64,000 nt of DNA, from assembly GCA_001792895.1 (NCBI GenBank), contig MARA01000028.1, forward strand, positions 434,001 to 498,000. The letters are read 5' to 3'. This DNA is from Lentinus brumalis (taxonomy: Eukaryota > Basidiomycota > Agaricomycetes > Polyporales > Polyporaceae). Under the pieces are notes generated by a model. It was not told where the DNA came from, made no database searches, and was given only the letters and a program-made list of their open reading frames with translations. A program made the position numbers and the translations under genes. The first letter of the stretch is position 1. Each line of letters starts with the position of its first letter. Below are positions 1 through 10,849 of this stretch, one piece after another.

Positions 1-3000
1 GAGGGACGCTACTCGGGCGACGGCCCCGACTTGCCGCACGTCGTCGAGCTCGGGCCCCAGGTACGTGCCTGCGTTCCTGGTGTGGCTGTTCCTTGCCCGG
101 GAATCTGCAATCGCGCGACTCAATCTCGCCGTTCACGTTGGACGATACGTACCCGTTGGACTCGCTCGCACTGAGCCGCTACTCGGACGCGCTTGAGTTT
201 GCCGAGGCTCGACGCAATCTCACCGACTCGATGCTCTGGCTTCAAGCAGCCGCGATCTCGAGATACAACTTGCCTCGACGCCGTGCTGACAAGGACTCGG
301 CAGCCGACGCTCCGCCATTCGCCCGCAGACATGCCAGAAGAGTCCAACACGAACTCCGCGTCTCCAGCAGCGCAGCGCATCGAGATGTCGCCTGTCGCAG
401 GCCGCTCCGGGCAGCTGTGCAGCGCTGATCGGCTCCAGCGACACACTACTCGGACACCGTCACGCACAAGATTCGTCCGGGCGACGCTCGACTGCCTACG
501 CTACTCGGACACTCAAACCTCGGCTTCAAGCGTCCGCCGGCAGCCTCGACGTGCCCCTGGAACACCGCGCCGCAAAAATCGCACATACGCGGAGCACACG
601 GATGAGCAGGTGCGCAATCTGTCCTCAGTTGTGGCTGCTTTGCTGTGCCTGACGTCTCCCAAGTCTTCACGGCGGTCTAGGATCCCTCGCGACACTCCGT
701 CTGTTGGACGATACGCGACTTCTGGAAGAGACACTCGGCGACCCGTGCTTTTGCGCACACTGCCCGCAGGCCCAGCGTGTCGGAGCTGGAGGCTAGTCTG
801 CCGAGCTGACTTTCAGCTGTGCAAGACACGGCTGCAGGCACCCGGATCTCGAGATGATGGCGAAGTAAGTGGTTGCTTAGTTGCTTCGGCAGCCGCATTG
901 ACACATTCTACAGGACTCTTCAGACGCTGCTCCCCCGGTCCGCGTAGTCGCGGCGTCGCAGGCATACCTGAAGGGGCCGTTACAACGCCCCGACGTCGGG
1001 GCGCATCAAGTTCTCGCCTGGCCAGGCGCTGTTCGCTGGTGCGAACAATCACGCGTTGCTCGGAAGGAGCTCGAAATGCTCAGCTGCCCGCTTGTCCGAG
1101 CATCCGACCTCGCAGCCACATCTGGGAGATCATCAGAAGAGTCCAGTCCCCGCTGTTGCCCAGCGTTATGGGGATCAGTGCCGCTCAAGTGATGTCTCGC
1201 AAGTGCGCGTTGCGGTACAATATCCATCAGGCCGTCGACACTTTCACGTCGCGCAGTTCCATTTTCGGCGTTTCTCGCATCGCCGGTAAGCACCGTGGTA
1301 ATCTCACAACTGCGCAAGCCCTCACGAAGTGCAGCCACAGCAGGAAGTGTCGCCAATCTGGGCACCCCGGTGCGTCTCACTTATCCCGTCACTGGGAGCT
1401 CTCAGGTTTCCGGGATGCCCGTTAGAGGTGACATTTGGTACGTCTATCCGATCTTCATGCCCTGCGTCAGGCTGACGAATCAGGCTGGGATGCAGGACAC
1501 TCTCGGCCCGTGCTCGCTTCTCTCGCTATCGACGCGAAGCCACGGTCGTACACGACCGCCAACATCGGGCTCGCGTAGCTCTCTCGGACACCCTTTCGCT
1601 ATGACTTGTCCGCCGATGCTGCGTGCATCGTTCGCCTCTCCGCCGGCCATCTGGTGCCCGCCCTCACCGACCCTCTGTACCTGGCAAGAACAGCCGTGCC
1701 GACTCCGCAGAGCAGGATGTGCATTCCTGTGTCGATGCCAGTGCTGCGTGCATCGTTCGCCTCTCCGCCGACCATCTGGTGCCCGTCCTCACCGACCCTC
1801 TGTATCACCTGGCAAGAACAGCGATGTCGACTCCGCAGAGCAGGATGTGCGATTCCTGTGTCGAGTACCAGCATACCATCGAGAAGCCGCGTTGCCTCGA
1901 CTTGATGGATGATTTTCTGCGCGGGGAAGCGAAGGTGAGCATTCTGATCGGAATTCCACTGTCCGGCCGCCCTCGTAATGACGGTTCCTTGCATGCTGAC
2001 TATGATTCAGAGTGGAGGACAACTACGGGCTCGCGACCAAGATGGCGAGATGCTGCGAAGCCGACGCAGTGCGCTGGGCAAGCTCATCAAGACGAGCTCG
2101 AGGCCCCCTTCGGTTCTCAGCCAGACGCCTGAGGCTCTCGGGCGGAGGGTAATAACTACGCCAGCTTGTGCGCACGCGCAGTACGTCATCCATGTCCTGC
2201 GGCGCACTTGAAGGCAGCGCGGCGTCTGCCGTACGTCTCTGTTCCGAGCCAAGGAGGTGCTCTCACAGTGAGGAACTGCTGACGCAGGTATAGTACCAGA
2301 GGCAGACTACAACAAAGGCTCTGGAAGGCCGTGCTCGGTTCAGTATGTACGCAGCAGCGCTGCATGCTGTGTAGTAAGCACACGCTTGCGGAAATCAGTC
2401 ACAGATGAAACCTTTGCAGTACTCTAGTCAAGTCTCATCCTGAAAGCTTCCAGCCGGTGTCAAGAATCAAGATGCGTCCCTCGCGTCGACGGCCGTGGAG
2501 CTCGTCCGACACCTTCAAGCGTATGTCTCCGAGTTCCTGGAGGCCTCTGTCGCATGGTCTGCTCGTCGAACGACGGCAAGTACGCAGCTCTTTCAGACAC
2601 GCATCAAATTGCGTCGCTCACTCTGTCCAACAGCTCAGAAAGATGGGAACTGGTAAGCGCATCACCGTAGCTCGGGTCTCTTCTCAATCCATGGCAACTT
2701 ACGTGTCCCTGGTAGGCACGCAGCGCGTCAAGAACGGTGATCGCGTCTCAGATGCCGGCGGGCTCCCGGACGCGCTGTCTCAAGAGGTGCGTACGCGATT
2801 CCGGCCTCATGCAGTCGCTCCGTACTGACGCAGCGCCCACAGCAATCTCGACAGCCGTGCGCCTGACATGTTGTCTTCTAGCATAGACATACACACCGGA
2901 CGACCGTGACGTCAAGAGCGGGCGCGGCTATCACGCATGGCCGTCCGTTCACTCAGCATGCTGCGAGCGATCGTGTGCGGCTTGCGGCCGCTGAATTACT

Positions 3001-4039
3001 GCTCTACAGGCATCCTGTTCGGCACGACGTCTGGAGCACCTTCGCGTGGCTTCGGATGCCACATCCATGGCGTAGGTCGTGCGTCTCAGGTGCCGTGTCT
3101 GCTCGAGTGTCCTCCTCCGAACCCCGACGCCGCTGGGAGTCGTTGCCCATGCATTGCACGACACTGCGCCCATGTGTGTGCACACTCCGTGTCAGACCGA
3201 TGTCTTGCGCACGCGCGAAGCTCGTTACTCGTCTCTTACCTCGTGTCGACTGGGAACTCCGCCATCAAAGTATGCGGCCTTCAAGCTTTCCGACGCAGGT
3301 GCTTCCCTGGTTCCTTACTACCGATGCACGTTCCGCAAGTCCCGTACACAACTCGCTCCGTCGCACGCACTCCCTTTCCAGACACTTCTTGCACGCTAAC
3401 ATCGATGACGGCGACTATCGTCGGACAGGCATCCTACCAGTAACCAGGTATGCTTCCAGAGTAGAGCTCAACAAGCCGATGAGGCTCGTGCACCGCAGAC
3501 CGCAACTGTCGACTGCTCCTTCTAAGATACACCAAGGACATCCATCGTGCAAGGCTCTCGCTCACAGGCAATTATGCTCACTCATTTCCGTACGAATGTA
3601 CGAACACCGCCCGCACCGCATCGAGCCCTCAACATTCAGGACGGCACATCGCTTCGTTCCCCGGTGCGCACTCGAATTCTGATCGCTCAGTTCGCCATGC
3701 GATTCAGTCCGCATCTCGTCGTCTATCCCATGCATGATGGCGTTTCCACGCTCGTTTGCTATGCTAACCTGCAGCACATTGTGTCGCCATGCGATGCGCT
3801 TCTGACTGCCATGTTCACTGTCCTTCGACTTGAGCTGCATAGCGGCTGGACGTGTCCAGTACCAGCCTAAGTCCACAAGCTCGTCTCCAGCTACGCATTC
3901 TCGCGAACAGCGCCGGAATCGGTCCCAGGCCTTTCAAAATATTGGTGCGCGGTAACGAAGTGCAGTGTTCGTCTGGCAGTCGGACTGACAATCTAGATAC
4001 ATATGTGATGTAGTATGTACTCTGGAATACAGGAATGTC
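1..4039. other. No recognisable gene
   Basis: The first 4 kb holds open frames on both strands, but none gives a recognisable protein and none has a convincing exon-intron structure. Positions 1-60 could be the tail of an exon followed by a GTACGT donor at 61, which is too little to call. Short motifs recur (CTACTCGGAC near 178, 447 and 500; GTTGGACGATACG near 137 and 702), which suggests old repetitive or decayed sequence. The only clear structure is the tandem duplication at 1619-1871, listed separately. Confidence 0.5.
1619..1871. repeat. Direct tandem duplication, ~125-bp unit, two copies
   Basis: Copy 1 starts at 1619 and copy 2 at 1744. Both begin CTGCGTGCATCGTTCGCCTC and run through a shared CACCGACCCTCTGTA block and a shared GAGCAGGATGTGC block. 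They differ at scattered single positions and by a 3-nt insertion (TATCACC versus TACC) plus a 1-nt insertion in copy 2, so the frame is not kept between copies. This looks like a non-coding minisatellite-type duplication. Function unknown. Confidence 0.85.
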
Positions 4040-4690
4040 CTACTCAGAGTCGTCAGCGCCGTCCGGGACGACAGCAGGCGTCTTGACGACTTTCATCCTC
4101 AGCTTCTTCGACCGAGTCGCGGGGTCGCGCCTCCGCCCTCTCACGACGTCGTAGTCGGACCGTCTCCTGCGAGCCGGCCTGTCAAACAAGCCTGCAGCGT
4201 CGAATGCGGCCATCTCTGTCGCGGTCGCGTGCCGGAAGCCAGTGGCGCGGCGTTTCCACCGGATCCAGAGGAGCTCGAGCAGAGCGAGGCTGCCGGAGGC
4301 GTTGCCGGGGTCGCAGAACGGGACGAGTGCGACCGGCCAGCGGTCGACGAGGATGCCGTACTTGTGGACGATGTGCAGCCAGTACGTCTTGTAGTGCATC
4401 TGGGCTGCAGGGTTCCCAGTGATCTCACCTGAAGAAAGGACGTCGATGGGTGAGCATGCGGCGACATCTGGATGCACACTCACAAAGACGTTTTGTGATG
4501 ATCCTGCGCAGCCTTGCACGGATCCATGCGACTCGCTGGTCGTAGTTCATAGTATCGTGGACTGCGAGGTATGTGCGCAGTCAGCCGCACTTTCCTACGT
4601 CTGTGCGTCCTGCTCACCTCGTGCTGCGTCCGTCAGGAGTATGGTAACAATGCAGGGAGCTCTGCAGAGCTCCCGCCATGAATCACTCGC
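4040..4690 (-). CDS. Conserved basidiomycete hypothetical protein, C-terminal part
   Basis: The minus strand carries a compact conserved-looking protein of at least three exons. The last exon ends with TAG at 4042-4040. An intron lies at about 4488-4430 (GTGAGTG..TTCTTCAG) and another around 4616-4563. Spliced, it gives a stretch with NYDQRVAWIR, then ITGNPAAQMHYKTYW, then VDRWPVALVPFCDPGNASGS, and a basic tail (RPARRRRSDYD) ending in acidic DDSE. The order 'NY..R..W / TGNP.A.M / GWP..PF.NPS' recurs, as I remember it, in many mushroom hypothetical proteins often found near transposons. The 5' end is not resolved, so this may be a partial gene or relic. No catalytic motif is visible. Function unknown. 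Confidence 0.5.
4655..4674. repeat. 20-bp perfect palindrome
   Basis: GGGAGCTCTGCAGAGCTCCC equals its own reverse complement. It lies at or just inside the 5' end of the conserved hypothetical gene on the minus strand. It could be a protein-binding site or chance; nothing else marks it. Confidence 0.8.
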
Positions 4691-4699
4691 TTCCACCGC

Positions 4700-7600
4700 T
4701 TGAGTGCTGCATTCCGATGTCAAGCCGTCCCGAATTACGACCTCCCCCTCCGAGTCTGTTGGCACGGCGCTCCTCGGACCTCAGGAAGCTTGTCTTCACA
4801 GTATGGAGCAGTTTAGCCATGGCGAGTATCTCGACGGCTGCACTTGACATGCACAACATGGACATTCGCAACAGCGCTGGCTGTTCGACGCAGAAAGACG
4901 GTCAGAATTACGAACCGACATCTACATCTTGGGCTGCAGACCTGCAAGCATCAAGACTGATGGACGCATGGCCCGGGATAGTCTCGCTCGTGCCTCATGG
5001 CCTGATCTTGGGCCGCCGCTGGAGCACGGTGTGTTCACTATCCGCTTGGATCTCTGATGTACAAGAGCAGCAGGATGATACCGCAAACCGCTTCACTCGG
5101 ACGACCTGTCCTCTCGACCATGGCAAGCTCGAAACGCCGTGCTCCGTCCAAACGAAACCACTCCAAGAGACCTGGCGTCGATCACACAGACAAGCAAGAA
5201 TTTGGACTTAACATATCATTGCGAGCAGAGACTGCGAATACGATACAATGTACCTACGCGGCTCGCACGCACGTCACGACGCAAGCGGTAGCTACGCAGT
5301 CCAGAGGTCGAGACTCCGCATGTGCGCACCCTCAGGGCTGGCCAACGTGCAACGATCCCTCGCCGACGTCAGCCGTGGCAATCGACGCCGTCCGGACGAC
5401 GCCCTCTCGCCGTGGCGGATGTGGGCAAGAGGCCGTCGCCGAACCTGCGCGACATGCACACGCGCAAGACGGTCGAGCGTGTGCAGGGCTCTCCGCTCCC
5501 TGCCGCCTGCGTGCATCTCCCAAGTCCCGCCGCGAACACGTCCGGGTCGCCAAGCCATTCCCGCTTCACGCTCGCAGCGAGGGAGCGGAGGTGAGAGTGC
5601 GCACCGCCGACGTCGCTGCGACGCGGCTGGATCCGTCCCTGCCGACGTCACGATCCTGTTCCTGCTCTCCCGACTGAGACCTACCCCATCGCGGTCGTTC
5701 TCCTACCGCCCGATGGGTGCAACGATACTGCAAATCCAGGCTCAGCAGCACACCTCCCTGTCCCCAGTCGCCGAGCTGGGGTCGAGCAACTGCATGTGCG
5801 AGTGCCGCGAGAGGCTGCCGTCTGTCGACCTTGGACCTTGTTGCGTATCTCCGTCAAGCAGATGGTCTGCTCGCCGAGCTCGGAGCCTCCACGACGCGGC
5901 GTCGGACCCATGAACGCAGGAGCATGACGCGGGCGACCGTGGTCGACGGCCGGGCTGCACACGAGCTGCGAAGTTCGCCGTCCCGAGTTGCAGGACGCAA
6001 CGCGCTGCTCGTAGCGCTGGGAGAGCGTGTCGAGACGGCGGCGAACGCGGAGGCGAGCAGCTGCACTGCGCTCCTCGAGCCGAGCGGCGACTTGCGGGGA
6101 CGCGCCGCGCGTGCTCTGTTTGTGCGAAGGTAGCGGTCGATAAAGACTGGTTGGAGCGCTGTGTGCACGGTCAGCACCCTCTCCCACCAACGCCCCCGTT
6201 TGCCCACCTATTCCCTCGCCGCCGCCGTGCTGTCGCTGTCAGCCCTCGTCGGTGTTCATCCTCCCTCAGCACTCACCTCGCCCACTCACCTCGTTATGCA
6301 GCTTCGTCGTCTTCGTCGTCGTCGACTGCGTTCATCGTGCGCCGCATGGCTGCCTCCTACTGGTGCGTCGTCCGTGTCTGTGTGCAGTTCTGTGCTGATT
6401 CCGACCGCGTGCACCGTCCGCGACCTACCCTGTTTAGTTGAGCAACAAGGTGAGTTCTGTACGAGTCTCGTATGCTGGCCCAGACTGACGTACCTGGGCA
6501 GGTTTGCAGGATTGTTCGCGGTGCATTGAGATGCCGGTATGTTCTTCCCGGCGCGCTGAGCCTCAATGAGGTGCTGACGACCGAATTCGATAGACGGGCC
6601 GTGGGCCTGTAAGACACGCGCAGTGCGGGCAGGAGGACGGGCTGTTTTGGGCTTGAGGTGCGCAACGACTCGCGAGCGCTGCGGTGCGAGGAGAGCCGCA
6701 CAGACGCGTGTCCCGGTGTGTCGAGAGTGCGAGGGACGGAGGGGAGGTACGTAGATGCGGGCGGATAGAAGACGCGTTCGAGGGCCGTAGTTCGAGGACG
6801 GCTGTGGGAGTAACAGTCGATTAGTACTAGCGTCCGGGGGAGGGGAGGTCGGGACGCGCACCGTTGTCTCGCGTATGCCGACGCTGGATGTGTCCTGAGC
6901 TGGAGCTGCGACAGAACATTTGGTGAGCGGTATGTATGCTCACCCGCTTGCGCCAATCGGGGTAGGGAGTTGCCCTGTGCGTTCAGAGATGACATGTGAA
7001 GGTTAGAGGTCGCATATAGTGGAAAAGGACTTGCCGCTGTCGAGCAGTATGTGCGCGACGCAGGCCGGACTGGACGCAGGAACGAGGGCGGGAGCGAGAG
7101 CAGAGCGGCGAACGCTGGAGGAGAGACGAGAGGCGTCGAGATGTGTCCTTGGATGCGCGTTGGCAGGGGATGCGCACGACGCGGGCGCCTGTGACGGGCC
7201 AATGGGAGCTCTTGGGAGATTGAGCTTCGGACGTCGAAGCGGGGCGGATGCGTCTCCCGTCGCCTGCCAGATCATGCAAAGCCGTCGAGTATCGAGGATC
7301 AGAGGTCGACATCCAGTTGCTGGCACTATGCAGTGGCTAAGCCAGAGTCATGCGCTGGCTGGTCGGACCCGAACACTGAAAGACCCCGGAAAGCTACATA
7401 TATATGTGAAGACGCTTAGCCACATCCTCCTCCTGCTCCCTCTTCCAGCCCGCCGTCGTCCTGGGCTGTTGTCGTATTCCAACTGTTTCGCCGCACGCAT
7501 ATTATCTATATGAGCTCGACAGGAGCTTTATCATGCTCGGAGTTTTTTTAGGTGTGTTTCACGTTTGACACCACAACCTTGCCTCGAGAGGCTCAGCCTG

Positions 7601-8047
7601 TCGGGTAGCTGCAACGAGTGTCACTTCCAGTCCTGGTCGTGTACTGTGCTGCTGCATGGGCCAGGGTATATTACGGCTTTTGCTGGAGCTCTGCTATGTC
7701 GTAAGCTACTTACCCTTGCTCCATATCTCTAGCGGTTCGTCTCACGGTCATTCCGGCCTCGTGTACTAGTACAATAGTAGGCTTTACCACGACCACGGCG
7801 GTCATCAGATTGCTCCGGACTCACGCTTGCACCCCAGTTCTAGCTTCGGAGACCGGGTTAATATCCAGGCCTCGTTGTCTGTGCATGTCCAGACCGCACG
7901 AGCATGGCTCCGGCGAAGGGTAGGTCTTCAAATACGTGAGCTATCGTTCCGTTGGTCGACGATCCGTTCCACCATCCGCGATACACTCCCGTTCCCCTCC
8001 CTTCCTCCTTTTCCTTCTTCCTCTTCTCCTGCTCGCAACTCCTCACC
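4700..8047. other. Long intergenic stretch, no supported gene
   Basis: Open frames exist (for instance around 5250-5700 and 6300-7200 on both strands), but they overlap in several frames, have arginine/serine-rich compositions typical of shadow frames in GC-rich DNA, and give no family motif. The last ~65 bp before the next gene (about 7985-8047) is a pyrimidine tract of CCTTCC/CTTCTC type. Such a tract directly before a start codon is common in highly expressed fungal genes. Confidence 0.45.
7985..8047 (+). promoter_or_regulatory. CT-rich leader/core promoter tract
   Basis: This run is almost all C and T and ends in CTCACC directly before the ATG at 8048. Pyrimidine-rich tracts close to the start codon often mark transcription start regions in filamentous fungi. 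No TATA box is evident nearby. The tract supports choosing 8048 as the start rather than the in-frame upstream codon at 7952. Confidence 0.4.
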
Positions 8048-9686
8048 ATGGTTGCTGGCGACTCTCAGGTACCTTCCACTCCGGCTGAGGGCTCCGCGCA
8101 GGAGCGCAACGCCTTGCCTCAGTACGGATTCGGCGCCGACGTCGCCTTCGACCAGCTTGTCGAGAGCAATCCCTTCCTCTTCCGGATTCACACTCCCAAG
8201 GAGCCCTCCCCTTTCTACGACAAGACCGAGCCGTACTTCGTCGGGCAGGCGTTCGCGGACAATGTCTCAGGTTCGGCCTTCCGAGCATCGAGCGTCTCCC
8301 CTTATCGTGCCCCATCGACGTACACGTACCAGGACGTCTCGCAACATATGGACTGGACGACCAGAGCGACCTCTCCGTTCGTGTCTACCTCTTTCAGCTT
8401 CGCGTGGGCCATTTGGGAGGCGACGAGGCGGTACCATCATGGGTTGAAGCACTCGGTGGAAATCGCTATCATCGATGCGAAAGCTTTGTCTGGACGGGCT
8501 GTTACCGCTGTCGAGTTGCTGCGACAAGGCGCACCCAAGGAGTAAGCAGCTTCCTACCTTACTCCATCTGACGCTCATGCTCACATTGGACGAACAGCCG
8601 CCACGCCGACCACTGGAAGTGGTATCGGTACGCTCTCGAGGCGCAGGATGTCCTCATCTGGGGCTATGTCCCAGGCTCTGCTGTCCTAGCGTCAATTCCT
8701 CTTGCGCAGATCCTCTCGAAGCTCCCCTCATACTTCCTGAACCCCGACCCGTCGAACCTCAAGGACACCCCGATAAGCCGCGTGGGCTGGGACTACGAGC
8801 GGAAGAAGTACAGCTATCGCGTCTTCTGCCAGGAAATGTCCGAGCGATTCCTCCGCATGCCCGTCGATCGTCGGATGCGCGACACGTCCGCTGGCGCAGT
8901 CCGCCTTGCGATAGCGCTGCTCCGCCCATGGTTCCACCGAATGGCGACGGACGACTTCACCACGGCGACGGCATCGGCGTGCGAGCTCGCACTGAGCATC
9001 GCCCGGTGGCCAGGCCTCTGGTGGGTTCGCGAGCACCCCGAAATCAATGATCTCATCAGGTGCCTTGTACATATCGTGGGCGAGGAAGCGCGTGAGGCAC
9101 GCCGCACGCAGGCGCTCGCAGACGCTACACGCATGCAGGATATCGTGGGCGGCTTGGAGCATCTGACCCGCACGCTGCACACACGAGGCGACCTGCGCTC
9201 CTCGTTCTCGTTCACGTCTACATCGTCGACAGCATCCTGCGCTGACGAGGACGAGGACGAGACAAGGGTCGATCGCGAGCTCGTCTTCAAGCGGCCAGAA
9301 CTCCCGACAGAGCCCAAGACCGTCAGGGTCTTCACCCTCCGACACCCATGCCGACACCTCCGCCTCGATCCCTTTCCGAAATACACGAGGACCAAGATAG
9401 CGCCACGGAGAAGGCTAAGGCCGATGAGACCGTCGTCACCGCTGAGGTCAAGGAACAGGCGGCGACGGCGAGGCCAGAAGCCACTTCCAGCGATACGCCG
9501 CCCAAGTCCCCGGTCATCTCCGCTGCTCGCAGGCTGCTTCGCCCCAACCTCGCAGAGGGCGAGTCCTCGCTGGACTATTATACGCGCACAGCATCGGCGC
9601 TACTCACAGGTTTCTTCCTCGGTACCTTCATCACACTCTGTGTGCTCTCCCCGCACCGGAGGGAGATTGCGAACCACTTCACGTGA
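8048..9686 (+). CDS. DUF7587-like protein with C-terminal membrane anchor
   Basis: Two exons: 8048-8541 and 8598-9686, intron GTAAGC..ACAG. The start is chosen for its CT-rich leader and clean context. Residues ~30-240 contain SPFYDKTEPYFVGQAF, then WTTRATSPFVSTSFSFAWAIWEA, HSVEIAIIDAKAL and, after the intron, HWKWYRYALEAQDVLIWGYVPGSAVLASIPL. This arrangement resembles, from memory, the fungal domain catalogued as DUF7587, of unknown activity. A middle region is charged and Ser/Thr-rich. The C-terminus has one hydrophobic helix (ALLTGFFLGTFITLCVLS) and a short basic tail, predicting a tail anchor. The frame changes once near 9318-9330 (GTCAGGGTC). The exons sum to 1,583 nt, and one added base gives 1,584 (527 aa), so a single-base deletion is likely. 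Function not known. Confidence 0.7.
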
Positions 9687-10849
9687 GGCGCGCAGGCTGG
9701 TCTTGCGTTCCTCCGCTCTCTTCGCCGAGAGCTTCTATCTATCGCGGTCTTCGATTGTATATTCTCTCGATCCTCTCTCGCACGCTCTCACGCTCACGCT
9801 CTTCTCACCAACTTCTCGTTGTGCATCGCTATTTGGTACTTGGGCCCCGTGTCACCTTGCGGCCGGCAGCTGTGCCGGCACATATTCGGGGTCGACGGGT
9901 ACATAACTTATTCCTTTCGCATTGGATTCGCCATCACATCTGTTGTTGTAGCATCACTAACTCACGGAAGTCGCACCCGGTCGTTGCGCCGCACAAACTG
10001 TATGTAATATTACCCACACATATGCCACTATGCCACTTATGTCACACTATGTCCTACTATGCCACTCATTTCACCCATTTGATGGAGTGCAGTTCGTCGT
10101 CGACAAAGGCGAGGGAACCCGGACCGCGTGTGGCTGCGCAAAGGCGCGCACTGCGGCACTGCCACGGAATAGATACCTCCTCCTCCTCCTCGTCCTCCCG
10201 CCGACCTCACATAGTCCTCTTCAGCAGTAGTGATCCAGGGGAGAGCGCAAAGATGCCAGCCGCATATGACACTGCTGAGTAGAGTCCGTCTTGGCACGCT
10301 TGAGCATCATCGTAACGTCTCGTGTCACGTCAGCAGCCATCTCAACTTCTTCATGGGTCGCAGCGAGGTCGCAGCAGGGCTGCTAGTCGAGGCTGCGGCC
10401 ATCCACGGTTCCTAGATCAAATATTGGACTGCGCTTGCATTGATGTCTGCAGCGCAGCGGCAAGCACGGGTGAAGAAAACTGTCGTTCGCTGTGCGCCAG
10501 CAGAGCCCTAGGCTAAGTGCGGTCGAGCAAGCTGTGCCAGCGCAGTGCGGATATCACTACGGAGCTACGGATCGCCCCCAGGCGAGTGCGGTCTTTGTAC
10601 CCGGGCGGGAATGAGCCGCACATGCCCGCCTTGCGATTTTGATGCGTTGTCAGGGGTTCCGCCGCGGGAGTCCCTATATATCGACTTTCCAGCATGGCGG
10701 GGGGTGCGCTGCCCACCTGCTTCTTCTTTTACTCTTCACCGCTTTCGTTCGCATCCGCTTTCTGACCTGTTGCGTATCTGCAGCGTTGGACTTCATTTCT
10801 ACCCGCATTCATTTTTGGAACCTTCAATCTATTCGATCCTTCGACATCG
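9687..10849. other. Intergenic region with TATA-like element
   Basis: No coding exon is supported. Positions 10675-10681 read TATATAT, 169 bp upstream of the next start codon at 10850. The segment after it is pyrimidine-rich. The element could serve as the TATA box of the peptidase gene, though the leader would then be rather long. Confidence 0.4.

Noticed and set aside
193..1425. 410-codon open frame at the window start
   Set aside because: Arg/Ser-rich composition, no motif, and equally long frames on the other strand; typical shadow in GC-rich DNA.
5250..5700. Overlapping open frames with protein-like fragments around 5300-5600
   Set aside because: Frames on both strands are open together and none gives splice-consistent coding or a known motif.
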